From Telopea speciosissima (Eukaryota > Streptophyta > Magnoliopsida > Proteales > Proteaceae), in the NCBI RefSeq assembly GCF_018873765.1, contig NC_057925.1, forward strand, positions 884,927 to 948,926: 64,000 nucleotides of DNA. Reading direction: 5' to 3'. The notes beneath the pieces were generated by a model. The model worked only from the letters and a program-made list of their open reading frames with translations. It was not told the origin of the DNA and did not search any database. Each line of letters starts with the position of its first letter. Positions within the stretch are counted from its first letter, which is position 1. Shown here one piece after another: positions 46,947 to 59,650 of this stretch. Made by a program: the position numbers and the translations under genes.

Positions 46947-49900
46947 ATGGCGAAACATGTTGTTCCAATTGAGATGATCAAATTGAAAAGCTTTAGTGGC
47001 TCTGAGTTCAGTTCTTGGAAAATGAGGACTCAGTTTGGACTAAAGTACTTCGATATTTTCTACACTGTAGTAAATACTTTTTCTGATTATACGGATCTAA
47101 CTGAAGTCCAATGGATAAGTGATGAGGACTTTTGCAAAGACTACCTATTGAACTGCATGTCAGATAGGCTGGCAGAGACCTATAGTAAATATAAGACTGC
47201 AAAAGAGATTTGAAAAAACCTAGAAGCCCAATTCAAAAAGGAGGAGGACCTATCAAAAACTCACTTGGTTGACAAATTTATGTATTTCAAGTTTCAAGAA
47301 GACAAGGAAATACTTCCACAAGTAACAGACTTTGAGAACTTGAGAACAAAACTGAACCAAGAAAATATCGTTGTTGTTGATGCATTCTTAGTGGGTGCAA
47401 TTATTTTTAAGTTATCCTCTACCTAGCATTCCTTTAAAACTGAGATGCATAGGAAGAAAACACAAGTGGGGCTAGATGATCTCAAACGGTTCATTAGAAT
47501 CGAAGATGAGAACAGAGCAAGAAATAACTTGGAGATGGTAAAATAATAACAGACATCTACCAATTTTGTTTCACAACCCAAGAAAAATCCTAGGCAGTCT
47601 AAGCCACCTAAGAAAGAACCCCAACAGTTGGAGGCCAAAAAGACTAACTTTAAAAAGGACAAATGCCGCAACTGTGGAAAGTGGGATCACTATGCATCTG
47701 AGTGTAGGAGTCCTAAGAAAGGGAACACTGACACACCATAGAAGGAAGTTCACATGCTGGAGGACAAGACTGAGCCTACTAACTTTGTTGCCATGGTTGG
47801 CAAAGGTAAGGGGTTGGCCAGTACATCTTCAGATTGGTGGTTAGACTCTGGAGCGACTTGTCATGTTTGTAATAGTAAGAACCTGCTCACTGATGTTATT
47901 CAAGTAGCAGAGACTGTCACTGTTGCAAATGGAGACGTCGTGAAAGTGGTTCAACAAGGGACAGTGAACCTGGTTCTTTCATCAGGTAAAATACTTACTT
48001 TGAAAAATATTAAAATATTTCCTAATTTTGAAAAGAATTTAATTTCAATTGAAATTTTGCTTGATACTGGCATATCTCTTACTTTTAGTAGTGGTAGAGT
48101 AACACTGTCTGTTAACTCTTTTTATTTTGGATGTGCTTATAATTTGAATGGTATATTTAGGTTGAGTTTAGCTAATGAGATAATAAACCAGCTTAACAAT
48201 ACTTCACTTGATCCCAAAATACTACACTATAAATTAGGACATGTGAACTATAGGAAAATGTTCAAACTAGCTAAAACTCATAATTTACCATTAGACCCTT
48301 CAATTAGATTTAACAGATGTAAAGTGTGTGCTCAAACCAAAATAACTAGAAAACCTTTCAGAACAATTTTTAGGAGCACTCAACTTCTTGAACTTATACA
48401 TTCTGACATTTGTGACTTTAAAAGCTACACAACTAGAGGAGGTCGAAAGTATTTGATAACATTTATAGACGATTTTTCTAGATATTGTCATTTATACCTG
48501 TTAAAATCTAAAGATGAAGCATTTTAAAATTTTAAAATTTTCAAGAATAGGGTAAAAAATTAGTTGAACTTGAAAATTAAAAGATTTAGAAGTGATAGGA
48601 GAGGAGAATACAAATTGACAGAGTTCAAGGAATTATGTGCCTCTGCAGGCATAATCCTTGAAACTATTGCTCCTTACTCACCTCAATCAAATGGCATAGC
48701 TGAAAGAAAAAACAGGACGTTAACAGAGATGTTAAACTCTATGTTATTGACAGCTGGCATGCCCTCTTGCTATTGGGGAGAAGCAGTGTTAACTGTAAAT
48801 CACATTCTAAATAGACTACCACATTCAAAACTGACTTCTACACCTTATGAACTATCGCATAACCATCCCTGTAGATATGACACTCTTAAAGTTTGGGGTT
48901 GTATAGCTTATGTTATGATACAAGACCCTAGGAGACCTAAGGTGAGACCTAGAACAAACACTTGTGTGTATCTAGGTTGTGCAGAAGACAGTGTTACAGA
49001 CCAATTTTTGGATCTATCCACCAATGTGGTGATAGAATCTAGGGATGATATATTCTTTGAAGATAAATTTCTCAGAGATAAAGGCCTGACCTTGTCTGGT
49101 CTGACAGAAATAGTTACAAAATCTCCTATGGATACTGAACCAATTGTTTCTGACACTCAACCCACAATGCTCCCTGAATCAGAACCTAGAAGAGTATCTG
49201 CTAGAGATAGAGTACCCAAAGATTTTGGTGAGGATTTTGTGACCTACCATTTAGAGGCTGATCAATCCACCGATAAGGAACCGATTAGATCTAGGGACTC
49301 ACTGCTATGGAAAGAAGCCATTGATGAGAAAATGAACTCTTTAATGCAGAATGAGACCTGGCACTTTGTTAATCTGCCTAGAGGGGCCAAGATAATAGGG
49401 TGTAAGTGGATACTGAAGAAGAAACTTAATCCGGATGGGTCTATAGCCAGGTATAAAGCACGGTTAGTAGCTAAGGGCTATACCCAGGTGAGAGGGATAA
49501 ATTATTTTGACATCTACTCCCCAGTCTGCCATTTGGCCACGATAAGGATTCTTCTTACCATAGCATCTATTGAGCATTATGTTGTGCATCAAATGGATGT
49601 AAAAATGACTTTCCTTAATGGAGACCTAATAGAAGAAATCTATATGAACCAACCTGAAGGGTTTGTCATAGAAGGTTCTGAAAAAAGAGTTTGTAAATTA
49701 AACAAATCTTTCTATGGTCTTAAACAAGCACCTAAATTGTGGCATGAGGAGTTTGACAAGACAGTAAAGAGCCTTGGTTTTCAAACCAGTAACTTGGATA
49801 AGTGCCTTTATTTTTTATCTGAGTCAAACAAGGTCGTGATTATTTGCTTGTATGTAGATGACATGTTGATTCTAGGTTCTGATCTCTCTGTAGTGAGTGA

Positions 49901-50798
49901 CATTAAAGAAACCTTGTCTAAAGAATTCGACATGAAAGATCTTGGTATGGTGGACACCATTCTTGAAATGAAAGTAAGCTTCGATGAGCAAGGGATCACC
50001 CTTAGTCAGTCTCATTACATTGTGAGGCTACTTTTTAGTTGATGATACAGTGATTGTAAATCGATTGAGACACCCTATGACTATAACAAACGGTTGAAAC
50101 CTAACACAGGTGACACCGTGAATCAGTCAAAATATTCTAAACTGATTGGCAGTCTCATGTATGCAATGAGTTGCACTAGGCCAGACATAGCCTTTATGGT
50201 AGGCATGCTGAGTCGTTTCACTAGTAATCCTGGAAAAGAGTATTGGGATGCCCTGACGAAGCTGATGGGATACCTTAAGGGTACTCTGGGTTATGCTCTA
50301 TGTTATACTGGACATCCTCCAATTTTGAAAGGATATTCTGATGCGTCTTGATGCTAAGATTTGGGAGACAGCAGATCCACCAGTGGTTATGTATTTACAC
50401 TAGGAGGAGCAGCTGTAGCATGGAAGTCGAAGAGACAGACTAATATTGCTCTGTCATCTATGGAATCGAAACTTTATGCTCTAGCTCCTGCGGGAGATGA
50501 AGCAGAGTCTATAAAGGATCTGATCATGGATATTCCATTAAGGAGTTTTAAGTTAAACTCCATATCTATATTCTGTGATAATCAAGCAACAAAGACGATT
50601 GTGAATAACTCACTCTTTAATTGTAAGAGGAGACACATCAGGCTGAAACAGGCCATGCTGAATTATAAAACAGAACAAGGGATTATCACTTTGATTGATG
50701 TGAGATCGAAGGATAATACAGCAGATGCCCTTATAAAGGGATTGAACAAAGATCGAACATTCAAAACTATGGGGGAGGTGGGGTTAAAGACCATTTAG
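46947..50798 (+). pseudogene. copia-3 gag-pol, single frame with several stops
   Basis: All pieces share one reading register, so this is a nearly intact polyprotein damaged by point stops (for example at 47211, 47424, 47544-47549, 47739, 48525, 48561, 50040 and 50349). In order: gag MAKHVVPIEMIKLKSFSGSE, zinc knuckle CRNCGKWDHYASEC, protease WWLDSGATCHVCNS, pre-integrase HYKLGHVNYRKM..CKVCAQ, integrase IHSDICDF, FIDDFSRYCH and [50 protein letters not shown] and the catalytic ICLYVDDMLILGSD, then RNase [21 protein letters not shown] and IFCDNQATK. It ends GLKTI at 50798. The RT catalytic Asp pair is intact, unlike copia-2. Confidence 0.93.
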
Positions 50799-51647
50799 TC
50801 AGGTCTTAACCTAACCCAGCATTATTTTGAATTATTCGAATCTCATCTAGCCTTGGAAAGTATTCGTGACAGTTTACATGTTTCAGATAACTTAGTTAGG
50901 TTACTAAGTATAGTGGCTTGTGAAACCATTCCAAATTTGATGGTGTAGCAAATTTTTCATGTGAAATTTTCTTACTTTGTTATTCCACAAAGGAATATGA
51001 AAAATGTCTGATATGTTTCAATGATATTGTGCTAATCTTTATGTCATTCCAAATTTGATGACATGTCTTTCATAGTATGGTGCATCATTCCAAATTTGAT
51101 GATACAACATAAATCTATGACTGATATGATAAACACAGTATTCCAAATGAAAACATGGTATGGTTATTGTGATAGAGACTATATAGGATCGAGTTCTTGC
51201 AAAGAAACTTGATGATGATGCTTATTGTTTTTTATTTACCTTCAGTCATTTATGGAATGTACTAAGTTCTTATTGTTGAACTAGATACTATTGTGCAAAT
51301 GATTGAATTCATATTATCTTATAAAATTCATATTTGACAAATTACAGAGAATGACAAAGATGGAGGAGAACGATTGAACCTGGATCTCGATGAGGATGAC
51401 TTACTTGATGAGTAAAGTCACATGGATTGCAAGGACTTTTTCTTTTGATTATTTCTTTTGGTTTAGCTACTTGCATGTGGAACTTCGGATTTGTTGTTAG
51501 GTTTAGTTTTGGTCTAAAACCTTAGTTTTATTTCTTGAAGTTTACTTATTACTTATTCAATTTATTCAATTTATATTGATTCAATTACTGATTGAATAAT
51601 GGTTTCTATACATGTGTGGTGGATATATGTAGAACATAGGAGGAGAT

Positions 51648-51865
51648 TGTAAGGATATTTATGTAATATCCCTTTATATGTTCTAATATAATCCTACTTG
51701 TATTAATGCCCAGGCTGTGAGGGGCAATCTAGTAATTAGCTCATCTGACCTAAACCCTAGTTTCCCTATAAATACTAACTGGAGGCAGCAGTCTGGGTAT
51801 TCCAAACTAGATACTCAGGGTGTAATGCTTTAAGCAACCTTGTGCTTAAACCCTAAACCCTAACA
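51648..51865 (+). repeat. copia-3 3' LTR
   Basis: 218 bp, partner of 45920-46137. Confidence 0.94.
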
Positions 51866-51987
51866 GGTTATTCGATGGAAATGTACATCATCATTCGTTT
51901 CCTCTGTTATTGGTGTTTTTAGGTTGAAGATGATGCAAAAGGTATATTTGTAATTCTGTTTGTAAAGTAAAAGGGTAAAATAGTCTT

Positions 51988-52144
51988 GTGAAAAAGATCT
52001 CTGTCTGGGAATGTGGCCTACGCCAGCATTCCCATGAGTTTATCTCCCTCCTTCCCATGTGAAAAGACATTTCTGCCCCCTTGTTTTAAGGAGGAGAGAG
52101 ATAGACACATGGAAGTGCACTCCCGTACAGCAAAACTGCTTCCC
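51988..52144. mobile_element. Mutator-type MITE (MITE-1 family, second copy)
   Basis: 157 bp, collinear with 38987-39155 (GTGAAAAAGATCTCTGTCTG..., AAGGAGGAGAGAGATAGACA, ...CTGCTTCCC). The 9-bp duplication AATAGTCTT lies at 51979-51987 and 52145-52153. Part of the right terminal repeat is missing compared with the first copy. Confidence 0.87.
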
Positions 52145-52282
52145 AATAGTCTTTTTATACAACAACTAACATCAGGTTAACACCATCGGTCAAAGGGAAT
52201 CTAAATGTAATTGGGCAAAATCAAAGAGAGGAATGTATAATTAGAGTAAAGTACAGGGGAAGAATCAGTAATTTTCTGAACC

Positions 52283-52490
52283 CAAAGCTGGTTCTCCAGG
52301 TTTCAGCGGCTGTATCGAGGCCTGCAATCGACAATCTCTCAACTCTCTTTGAACTCTCCATTGTTCATGGTATAGTGATGGATTCTCTCAACAACATAAC
52401 ATCAATTAAAGAACCTTTGGTTCCTTGCCATTATCAAGAACTTCAATTAAGGTGAGACCGTTAGATACCCACTGATCTGGTCAAATTCTT
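52283..52490 (+). repeat. dispersed repeat, partner of 2757-2955 (inverted)
   Basis: ...TTCTCCAGGTTTCAGCGGC...CTCCATTGTTCA, then TGGTATAG and an ATG at 52378. The TGGTAT after a CA end looks like a decayed iMet primer site after an LTR, which would make this a copia leader remnant. Confidence 0.6.
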
Positions 52491-54100
52491 CGGGGACTCA
52501 CTTTACCAATTGGTAGGCGTACGAAGGGAAACACATAGTCATTGTGTTTTTGGTTTTGGACTGGTATATGATGGAACTGGCTGAAAATCAGGATCGATCG
52601 ATATCCAAACCAAAAATCGAATCGAATGAGACCGACAAAATATCATTGAATATAGGATTATTAATACGTGATTCGATTATCCATGTTGTAGGTTTTCATT
52701 TTGTTATTTCAATATTAGTTATCTTCTCATTAATTAATTATTCATTGATTTCAATATTAGTTATCTTCCTCATAGAATAAATGATAAATAATGATATGAT
52801 TTGTAACAATAATTTCGCTACAAATTCTATTTATTCATGGTTGTTTAACTTGTTTGACTTGGAGAAGGTGAATTAAAAGTGTTTTTATCTAACTTTTCCT
52901 CACTATAAGTTATGAATGTAAGGTTTCGTTGTGGTTCAAAGTAAAAAACAAATCGATCTAAACCGTTATTAACAGTTTAGTTTTGGACTCACATTCCGAG
53001 ACCAAAACCAATTCAGCCCGACAAAAACCTGGCCAAACGGACCGTTTGACACCCCTAGGATAACATATGCTAGCTATGTATTTGTTGCCTAGCTTAACAA
53101 TGTCTCAGCTAATATCTGCTACTTGGTAATCTATTTTACCATAAAATTTGCCTCCCGAGTAGACCACAGCTTTCCCTATCTACCTACAAAATTTGAATTC
53201 GATGAGGAAATTTATATATTTATACGGATGGAAGCTGTCCATCATCAACATCATTTTGGAAGAACATAACATTAGGAACATTATTTTAGGCATGCAACCA
53301 TCCGTGTGCTACCACATTTTCGCTTTCTTGTAATATTAGGCTTCCAGATTGGATGTTTGACTCCGTAATATGAAATCCATTTAGTAGTAATTCTACAATT
53401 TCTTTATACAAAACTTATTTTTCGGACAAATGATCATGGAAGTAGTAAACTCTCATTAGAGGCACAAATAACCCAAACAAATGCAAAGATAAATTTTTTT
53501 CTTATTCAAGTTCTGTTACACATGGAAACGTACTGATTATGCATAACCCAAACTAATCCATAGTTTTTTAATGTCTTTTAATAAATGTCGGCATAAGGGA
53601 TATTAATCAAACTAGCAACCATCCCATGTTATCTCCTTTTAGAATATTAGAATTTGCACAAAATGATTCTACTGTGAAGCTCAAGTACTGCTCAACTGAG
53701 AGGGTCCAAAGGGACTAGCTATAAATGTAAAAAGCATAAAAACTTTATGCTCTTCCAACTCTATTGCATTGCATTATCCAACCTTGAACACCAAAAAAGA
53801 AAAAAAAAACCAACTATGAACTATGCCACCTGATAACTGGTCCTCCTACAAATACAAAGCAGATTTACAAGATGAAAAACCAAGAAAAAACAAAAAGACG
53901 CAAGAAAATTCCAAATCCCCCAAGAGAAAAACTGTTAGGAGCTACCCAGCAACTGCAAAACAAAACCATCACAATCCTAATGCCAAGGGAAGAGGTCATA
54001 ATGGTAAATTAAAGGGTAAAAGAAAAAGACTAAAATATTTAGAGATCCTGAGATGATGTTGAACCTGCCTCACTACAACTAGGAAAAATCTAAGGAGGCA
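52491..54100. other. intergenic 3' of the YTH gene
   Basis: AT-rich with no gene. 52560-53060 ends CGTTTGACACCCCTAGG, a common plant hAT-MITE terminus, but its partner end was not located. Short Lys-rich frame 53823-54056 has no recognisable domain. Confidence 0.4.
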
Positions 54101-54122
54101 TTCACCCATCCCTCATCTACAT

Positions 54123-54128
54123 TTTATT
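54123..54128 (-). terminator. poly(A) signal AATAAA of the YTH gene
   Basis: AATAAA on the minus strand, about 165 nt beyond the stop codon at 54293, a normal plant 3' UTR distance. Confidence 0.4.
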
Positions 54129-54292
54129 GCCTTGTAGTAAGCAAGATCCACTAAGACCCAAGTCCAAGAATGTTGGGCAGCGTTCGCTTCTGAAAGCCAT
54201 TCTTAGCAGCAAAACTTCTGCCCCAACTCTTCCAGGCAACCCCAGCCAGCCACTACAGACCATTTCAGTGAGGGAATCAAGTCCATGGATAC

Positions 54293-57200
54293 CTAACACC
54301 CATTTGCCACCCCATTAGCTACAACCCCATTAGCTAAAACTCTTTTCTCCGTCACAGTTGGTTTTGTAGCACCCTTTAGAGCAGCTCCTGCAACCGACCC
54401 ATTCTCTTCAGACATCTTACATTCACCATTTGACTGAACTGCCACTGCTGCAGCAGCTGGTTCCTTGAGTAAAGCTGATGCCACATCAGAAGATTGCTGT
54501 AATCTTGATTTTCCATTAGCCATCTCTTTATAATTTTCATCCGAGGCAGCAACATCTGTAGGCTTCCCATCCCGAACCTACATCAGCAGTGTGAATCAGT
54601 TAAGCAGACCTATCCATATACAATGGGACATTTGGGAAAATGAAATAGTCGCAGCTTCATTAACTCTCTTTGACTTGATTTCTGTTTCAACTTCATATTG
54701 ATTCCTAGAAATAAGTCAACAAATAGTTTTTTTTTTTTTTGGGTCAAGAAAATGAAATACTTTTATTGTAACATTTGAAATATTTCAAGAATAAGAATGC
54801 CATTTGGTAGTTGAATTTTCACAATAGTTTCTCTCTATTTATGTTGCTCTTACTCGGCAGAACCAACGGCAGGAGCAGGAGGAATGGGGCAGCAATGCGA
54901 GAGCGATGATGGTAGGAGGCGATAGGAGCAGAGGTGGCGGTGGCAGGGCCGCAGCAGGGGTAAGGATTGGGTTACATAAAAGGGCTGTTGCACAGAGGGG
55001 TTGGGCAGGGGTGCAGGGATTGCAGAGGAGTGTACATTACTTATATGACCTTGAAATTCCTCTTCAAGTGACCCAGCACCAAATGCTCCCCTTCTAAGTT
55101 AAAATTATAGAAAAAATAGTATGAGAAATCAAGAACTGCGGATTTGGAGCTGGGAGATGACCTATACTTTCCTGGGACTTGCTCCAAAATCTAATCTAAA
55201 TAAAGGGTTGGGGTTTTACAGGGGAGGAGGCATCATTGCCACAGCAGGAGGGGGGTGATTCATCCCAGGGGACAGTGGCTCACGGAGGGAGTCTCTGTAT
55301 CCATTTGTCCTCTAACCAAAACAAGAGAGAGAAAGAGAGGATAGATGAGGTTTAAGTGTGAAATAGGTTGAAATTAACTTGAATAGATATCTTGATATAG
55401 ATCCATAAACAAACTGAAATTGGATGCAAAAAACATACTGAACAGCTTGAGTAATATGGATAAAAAGTCCAACAAAAGAGCACCTTAATGTATGTGTGGA
55501 AAATCTGTAATTGAGGGCAAGATATGTTTACCTGTTTCTGAAACTGCTGTTGCTTAGCTCTTTTTTCCTGCATCATCTTTTGACGAGCCTCATAGAAGCC
55601 AAAATCATCCAGGATGCATGTCTTGCTGGAATGGTCCTTGAATATTTTAAGCATTTGAAGCCCCTGTTTGAACTTGACCTACAAACCACCAGTAACATTG
55701 TTAAAGCCACCAAACAACATATGATACATCATTTTATAAAAAATGCTTGAACAGGGTGCAAACCTCCTGAGTGTCCCTACTGTTAGTGACAGGCTTGTTC
55801 TCATTGTTTTCAAGAGTGATGTGCTTCAACAAACTGTTGGGTACATCCTTTACAATATGCCACTTCAAAGGGAAACAGCCATTCCACTTGTCCTGCTGCC
55901 AATACTCCACACTCTTGTCGAAATCAACTGGGCCCACCATTTCAGCAAGTCCAACAAATTGCCCACTGGTATTGACCTGGGAAAAAGAATCAAGGGGCAA
56001 GGGTGCAACCATGTGAATCTGTAGAAGGGGAAAAATAGAAGTCCATTAATAGGATCAACTCACTCACCGAGAAGAACAAAAATACAGGACAGCCATCAGA
56101 CTTCTCCTGAGCCTCCTTATATCCAACATCCAACTTCTTGTTTCCATTGGGTGTGCTAGCCCACACACCATACTTTATGCTCTTGTGGACATCATCCTCA
56201 CTATAGGATTTAATAATAAAGAATTTTGCATCTGAATACTCCTCCGGAAAGTCTAGCCGGTTGTAATGTTCCTTGTCTGGATTCAAACTTGAATTTTCCT
56301 TGTCCTTTTCCTCAGTAGTATTCCCATTTAAGGGGAGATTCTGTCCCTTGACTGCTAATGTGATGGGTACAAACCCCTTTTGGTTCTTAAATCCCTTAGC
56401 TCTTGGTCCCCTGTTCAGTTCATTCAGACCATCCATATTCTCGTTTCCATAACCAAAGAAACCATTTCCCCGTCCTCTGTTTTTGTACTTGCTATCAACA
56501 GCCAACCACCCACGTCCATTTGGCCTGGAGTCATAACCATTAAAACCCAGACCAGTTCTAACAGTATTATTACCATACATCCTGTTGTTTGGGTATATCC
56601 TGTTCATGAATCCTGGAGTAGGGTTCATACCAGATGTGGGTCTTGGGTGGTGCAAACCCTGCAAATAATTTATGAATTAGTAAAAATTATAGGCTGCATA
56701 TTTGATGAGGCCAGCTTAGAAGTATTCAACAGTTGAACAACAAATAAACAAAACAACCAAAGGATAAAAAGTCTAAATACAAATAACAAATTAGTCTTCT
56801 ACTTAAATTAAGAAGAATGATACATATACACTTACTATGAGGTGGGGAATGGGCCTAAGATTCTGATTCCTCCCAGAATGACCATTACCGATATGCGATA
56901 CAGTTGAAGAAACAGAGCTGCTTGTAACAGGTCTAGGCTGCCCATCAGAGAATGCTGTACCATCTAACCACGGAATTGGCGACCTCATCCCATCAAAACC
57001 AAATCTAGGGTCCTGATAACCAGAAGCAGGGATACCGCCCGGCAAGACACCCCTAATATATGAGCCATTCGAATTCAAAGATGAATTTTGGTAGCTGGGT
57101 CTTAATGGGCCAGATGCATTATTTCCATTTGCATTCCCATTTGCAATCCCATTGCTATTACCCTTGGTTGTTTCTACAGGCAAAGGCACCTGCTCAGAAG

Positions 57201-58588
57201 CAACAGAGGTCGAAACATCCCCTTGTAGAGCAGCTGGTTGGTTAGGAGAGTAAGGCCCATTAGGGGGGGTTGGTGGCTGATAATAAGGAGAAGGATACTG
57301 GTAGTGTTGGGGGCCATAAAGCTGACCGTCATGTCCCATGGTAGGCACTGGGGAACCTGCAGGGGAGTACGGACCATAAGGCGCATATCCATAACCATGA
57401 TGATACATGAGTGACCCATTGTCCCCGTAAACTCCCTGTCAACAAACAATATGACATGAACCTCAAAGCCAACTCTTGGGCATTGCAAGTGATATTAGTA
57501 AATATTAAAAAAAATAAATGAAATAATCCAAACAATAGCCAAACATGCCTACAATCAAAAGAGCACATCTTCCACAAAAGTAAACATATGAGCAAGAAAA
57601 ATAACTCACAGGAGGCATCTCCACTCCATCCGGATTTACATATCTAGGGTAGTCATCCCACTCGTTCATAGGCCCATCATAACCTGGAATTTTGAATCCA
57701 GAATGGTTAAAACAGACCCTAAAATGGCAAATATCCTCCAACTACTTGTAACTTAATTATAAGAACTGTAAATATCTTGCAGCAGCAAAACAATGGACAC
57801 AGTAAGTGTTCCATATTAGCAAAACCTTTGCACAAAAAGAATCCAATAAAAGTAAAAACAATGAGCACAATATCAGCTTACCTCCATAATAATACGCAGT
57901 AGATGGATATCCATTTGGAAGATAGCACATTGTTGGATCAACAAAGTCCTGAAGTAGAGGAGTTGGAGACCGCTCTGACTGATTTTGACCGTTTGGCAGT
58001 CCACCAGCATCAACTGATCCATACTGTATAGCAGAAACCTGTGTATAGAAAATATAATAAAAAAATCAGAGAGGAGATGTTAAGGTTTAAATTCCAATTC
58101 TGACAGAGGAGCCAAAAGAAAGCAGAAATTTCCCATTGAAAGATAGAGGAACATTTCAAAGTTGCAAATTACCTTCTTAGTGGCCTCAGGAACTTCAAGA
58201 GTCTTGGGCTGAGTATCTAACGATAATTTCTGCAGTAAATCTGCAGGTTCTATAGTAAAAAGAGTTAAGGGAACAATCTAATTTGTACGTAAAAATAAGT
58301 CAGCTACTGAAAACCTTACTTTGTTATACATCATTCAAATAAATCAAAGCAAACTCAGAAGTATGATCTTCAACAAAGGTGTTATACATAACCTACAAAG
58401 TTCTCCCCACAAGAGGGAGAACCGAACGCAATAAGAACAAAAAACTCGTTGACACTGAAATTCAAACAACGAAAAGAACTGGTACAGCAAAAATCTACCC
58501 TAGACGCCTTTTCCAACAAAATATTGATTCTAGTCCTGTGAGAACCAAAAAAGAGCATATAAAAATTTCCAAAGATGCACCAAAATGG

Positions 58589-58621
<33 letters not shown>

Positions 58622-59113
58622 GTCTGCAGAAACAGTGCCTCAAGTTCAAACCTTCACAATAACAAAAAATAGCAGAAACCCGCATAAAAGAGCCTATTCA
58701 GCAGATAAACATCCCTCCCAGAAGGACGATATTCCACATGGATCCACACAACAGAGACTGAATCAAATAAATCTCACGACAACCATCTACATATGAACAA
58801 AGAAACTCAACACAATATGACAAAACCCTAGACGAATAAAACCCAAAGAGATTTGTGACAAGGGGAAGAAAGACATGTCCATAACTCCCAGATCCAAACA
58901 TAAAACCTAACAAAACACACCAACCTAATCGAAGACCCGTAGAAAACAAAAGGGAAGAACGGAAAATCAAGTGCGATGAATCAATATGGTGAAAAAATAG
59001 ATCATGGAGATATAGAACACAGAGAATCTAATCCTGAAGACAAGGAACAAAGCAACCTTATACAACGAGACTTAGTAAAGGATACGATCTGCAGATGGAG
59101 CGACAGCCGCCAT
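54293..59113 (-). CDS. ECT: YTH-domain m6A RNA-binding protein, ECT family (ECT2/3/4-like), nine coding exons
   Basis: Exons rebuilt from GT-AG sites on the minus strand: 59113-59086, 58249-58173, 58038-57882, 57683-57610, 57435-56836, 56658-56068, 55976-55764, 55678-55532, 54577-54293. They sum to 2172 nt, an open frame of 723 aa. The N-terminus [20 protein letters not shown] and [20 protein letters not shown] match plant ECT proteins. A long Tyr/Pro/Asn/Gly-rich disordered region follows, then the YTH domain from about residue 440 ([78 protein letters not shown]). The Trp of YGVW and those of YWQQDKW fit the aromatic cage that holds N6-methyladenosine. Family members are cytoplasmic readers tuning mRNA fate and organ growth. 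The start is the first ATG, with the conserved MA-VAP motif. The acceptor at exon 6 and intron order are inferred; nothing looks broken. Confidence 0.93.
58588..58620. repeat. poly(A) tract in the first intron of the YTH gene
   Basis: A run of about 33 A residues on the plus strand (poly(T) in the transcript) between coding exons 1 and 2. Confidence 0.9.
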
Positions 59114-59650
59114 GATCCGATCTTCAGAGAAGATGAGCAGTGGAGGGGAGCAATCCTAAACCCTGAAAACGTTAAGGAACGAGGAAAGCGCAAGGGTTTT
59201 GGAAGAGAGAGAAAAACCCTAGGAGAGAGAAAGAGGAGAAAAAGAGCCGCCAAGGGTTCGGGGTTTTGGGAAAAGAGGATTTTGACGATGGAAACCGGTG
59301 ATTCAAATAGAACCACGCTCCCCCTTCAAAAATCAAAATCCGATATTTTCCTTTTCCCGATATTTTCCTTTTTTCTTTCTCCATTCCTCCTGGGGGTCTT
59401 TATCTCGCCAATTCCTACCTTTCTATATTTTTCCTTCTTTTTTCCCACTTTCCACTTGGTCATGTATTGTTCTAGAGAACAGGGCTTGTAAAAGAAACCC
59501 TAATTGTAGAGGCCCAGCCTGTCCCCAGCCCACACCATGTTTAGGCTTTCCTTTTCTAAGTGGGCCTTGATTAGATTTAAGGCCCTTTACCTTGTTGGGC
59601 TGGATTTTAGGCTGGCCTGACCAAATCACACAGTAAGGTGGGTTGGTATA
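59114..59650 (-). promoter_or_regulatory. 5' UTR and promoter of the YTH gene with telo-box and site II motifs
   Basis: Upstream of the ATG (minus strand) is a CT-rich leader. AAACCCTA (telo-box) lies on the plus strand at 59214-59221. TGGGCC/GGCCCA-type site II motifs cluster at about 59510, 59560 and 59598. Telo-box plus site II is a combination known from plant genes for translation and RNA handling expressed in dividing cells. No clear TATA box was identified, and the transcription start is unknown. Confidence 0.45.

Larger units (their letters stand above)
45920..51865 (+). mobile_element. complete Ty1/copia LTR retrotransposon (copia-3)
   Basis: 218-bp LTRs at 45920-46137 and 51648-51865 run TGTAAGG...CCTAACA. 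The target duplication GGTTA lies at 45915-45919 and 51866-51870. A purine tract (AGGAGGAGAT) abuts the 3' LTR. Gag-pol occupies one continuous frame register from 46947 to 50798. It is the same family as copia-2, in the opposite orientation. The sequence after the 5' LTR (ATCTTAAAGC) is not the iMet primer site used by copia-1, so this family primes differently. Confidence 0.95.

Noticed and set aside
54906-55097. Gly/Arg-rich frame inside the last intron of the YTH gene
   Set aside because: Compositional frame in a GC-rich intron segment. It is not bounded by splice sites that keep the YTH frame.
58976-59491. 171-codon plus-strand frame across the YTH first exon
   Set aside because: The opposite strand carries the conserved ECT N-terminus [10 protein letters not shown] with a proper donor; this frame is antisense of the CT-rich leader.
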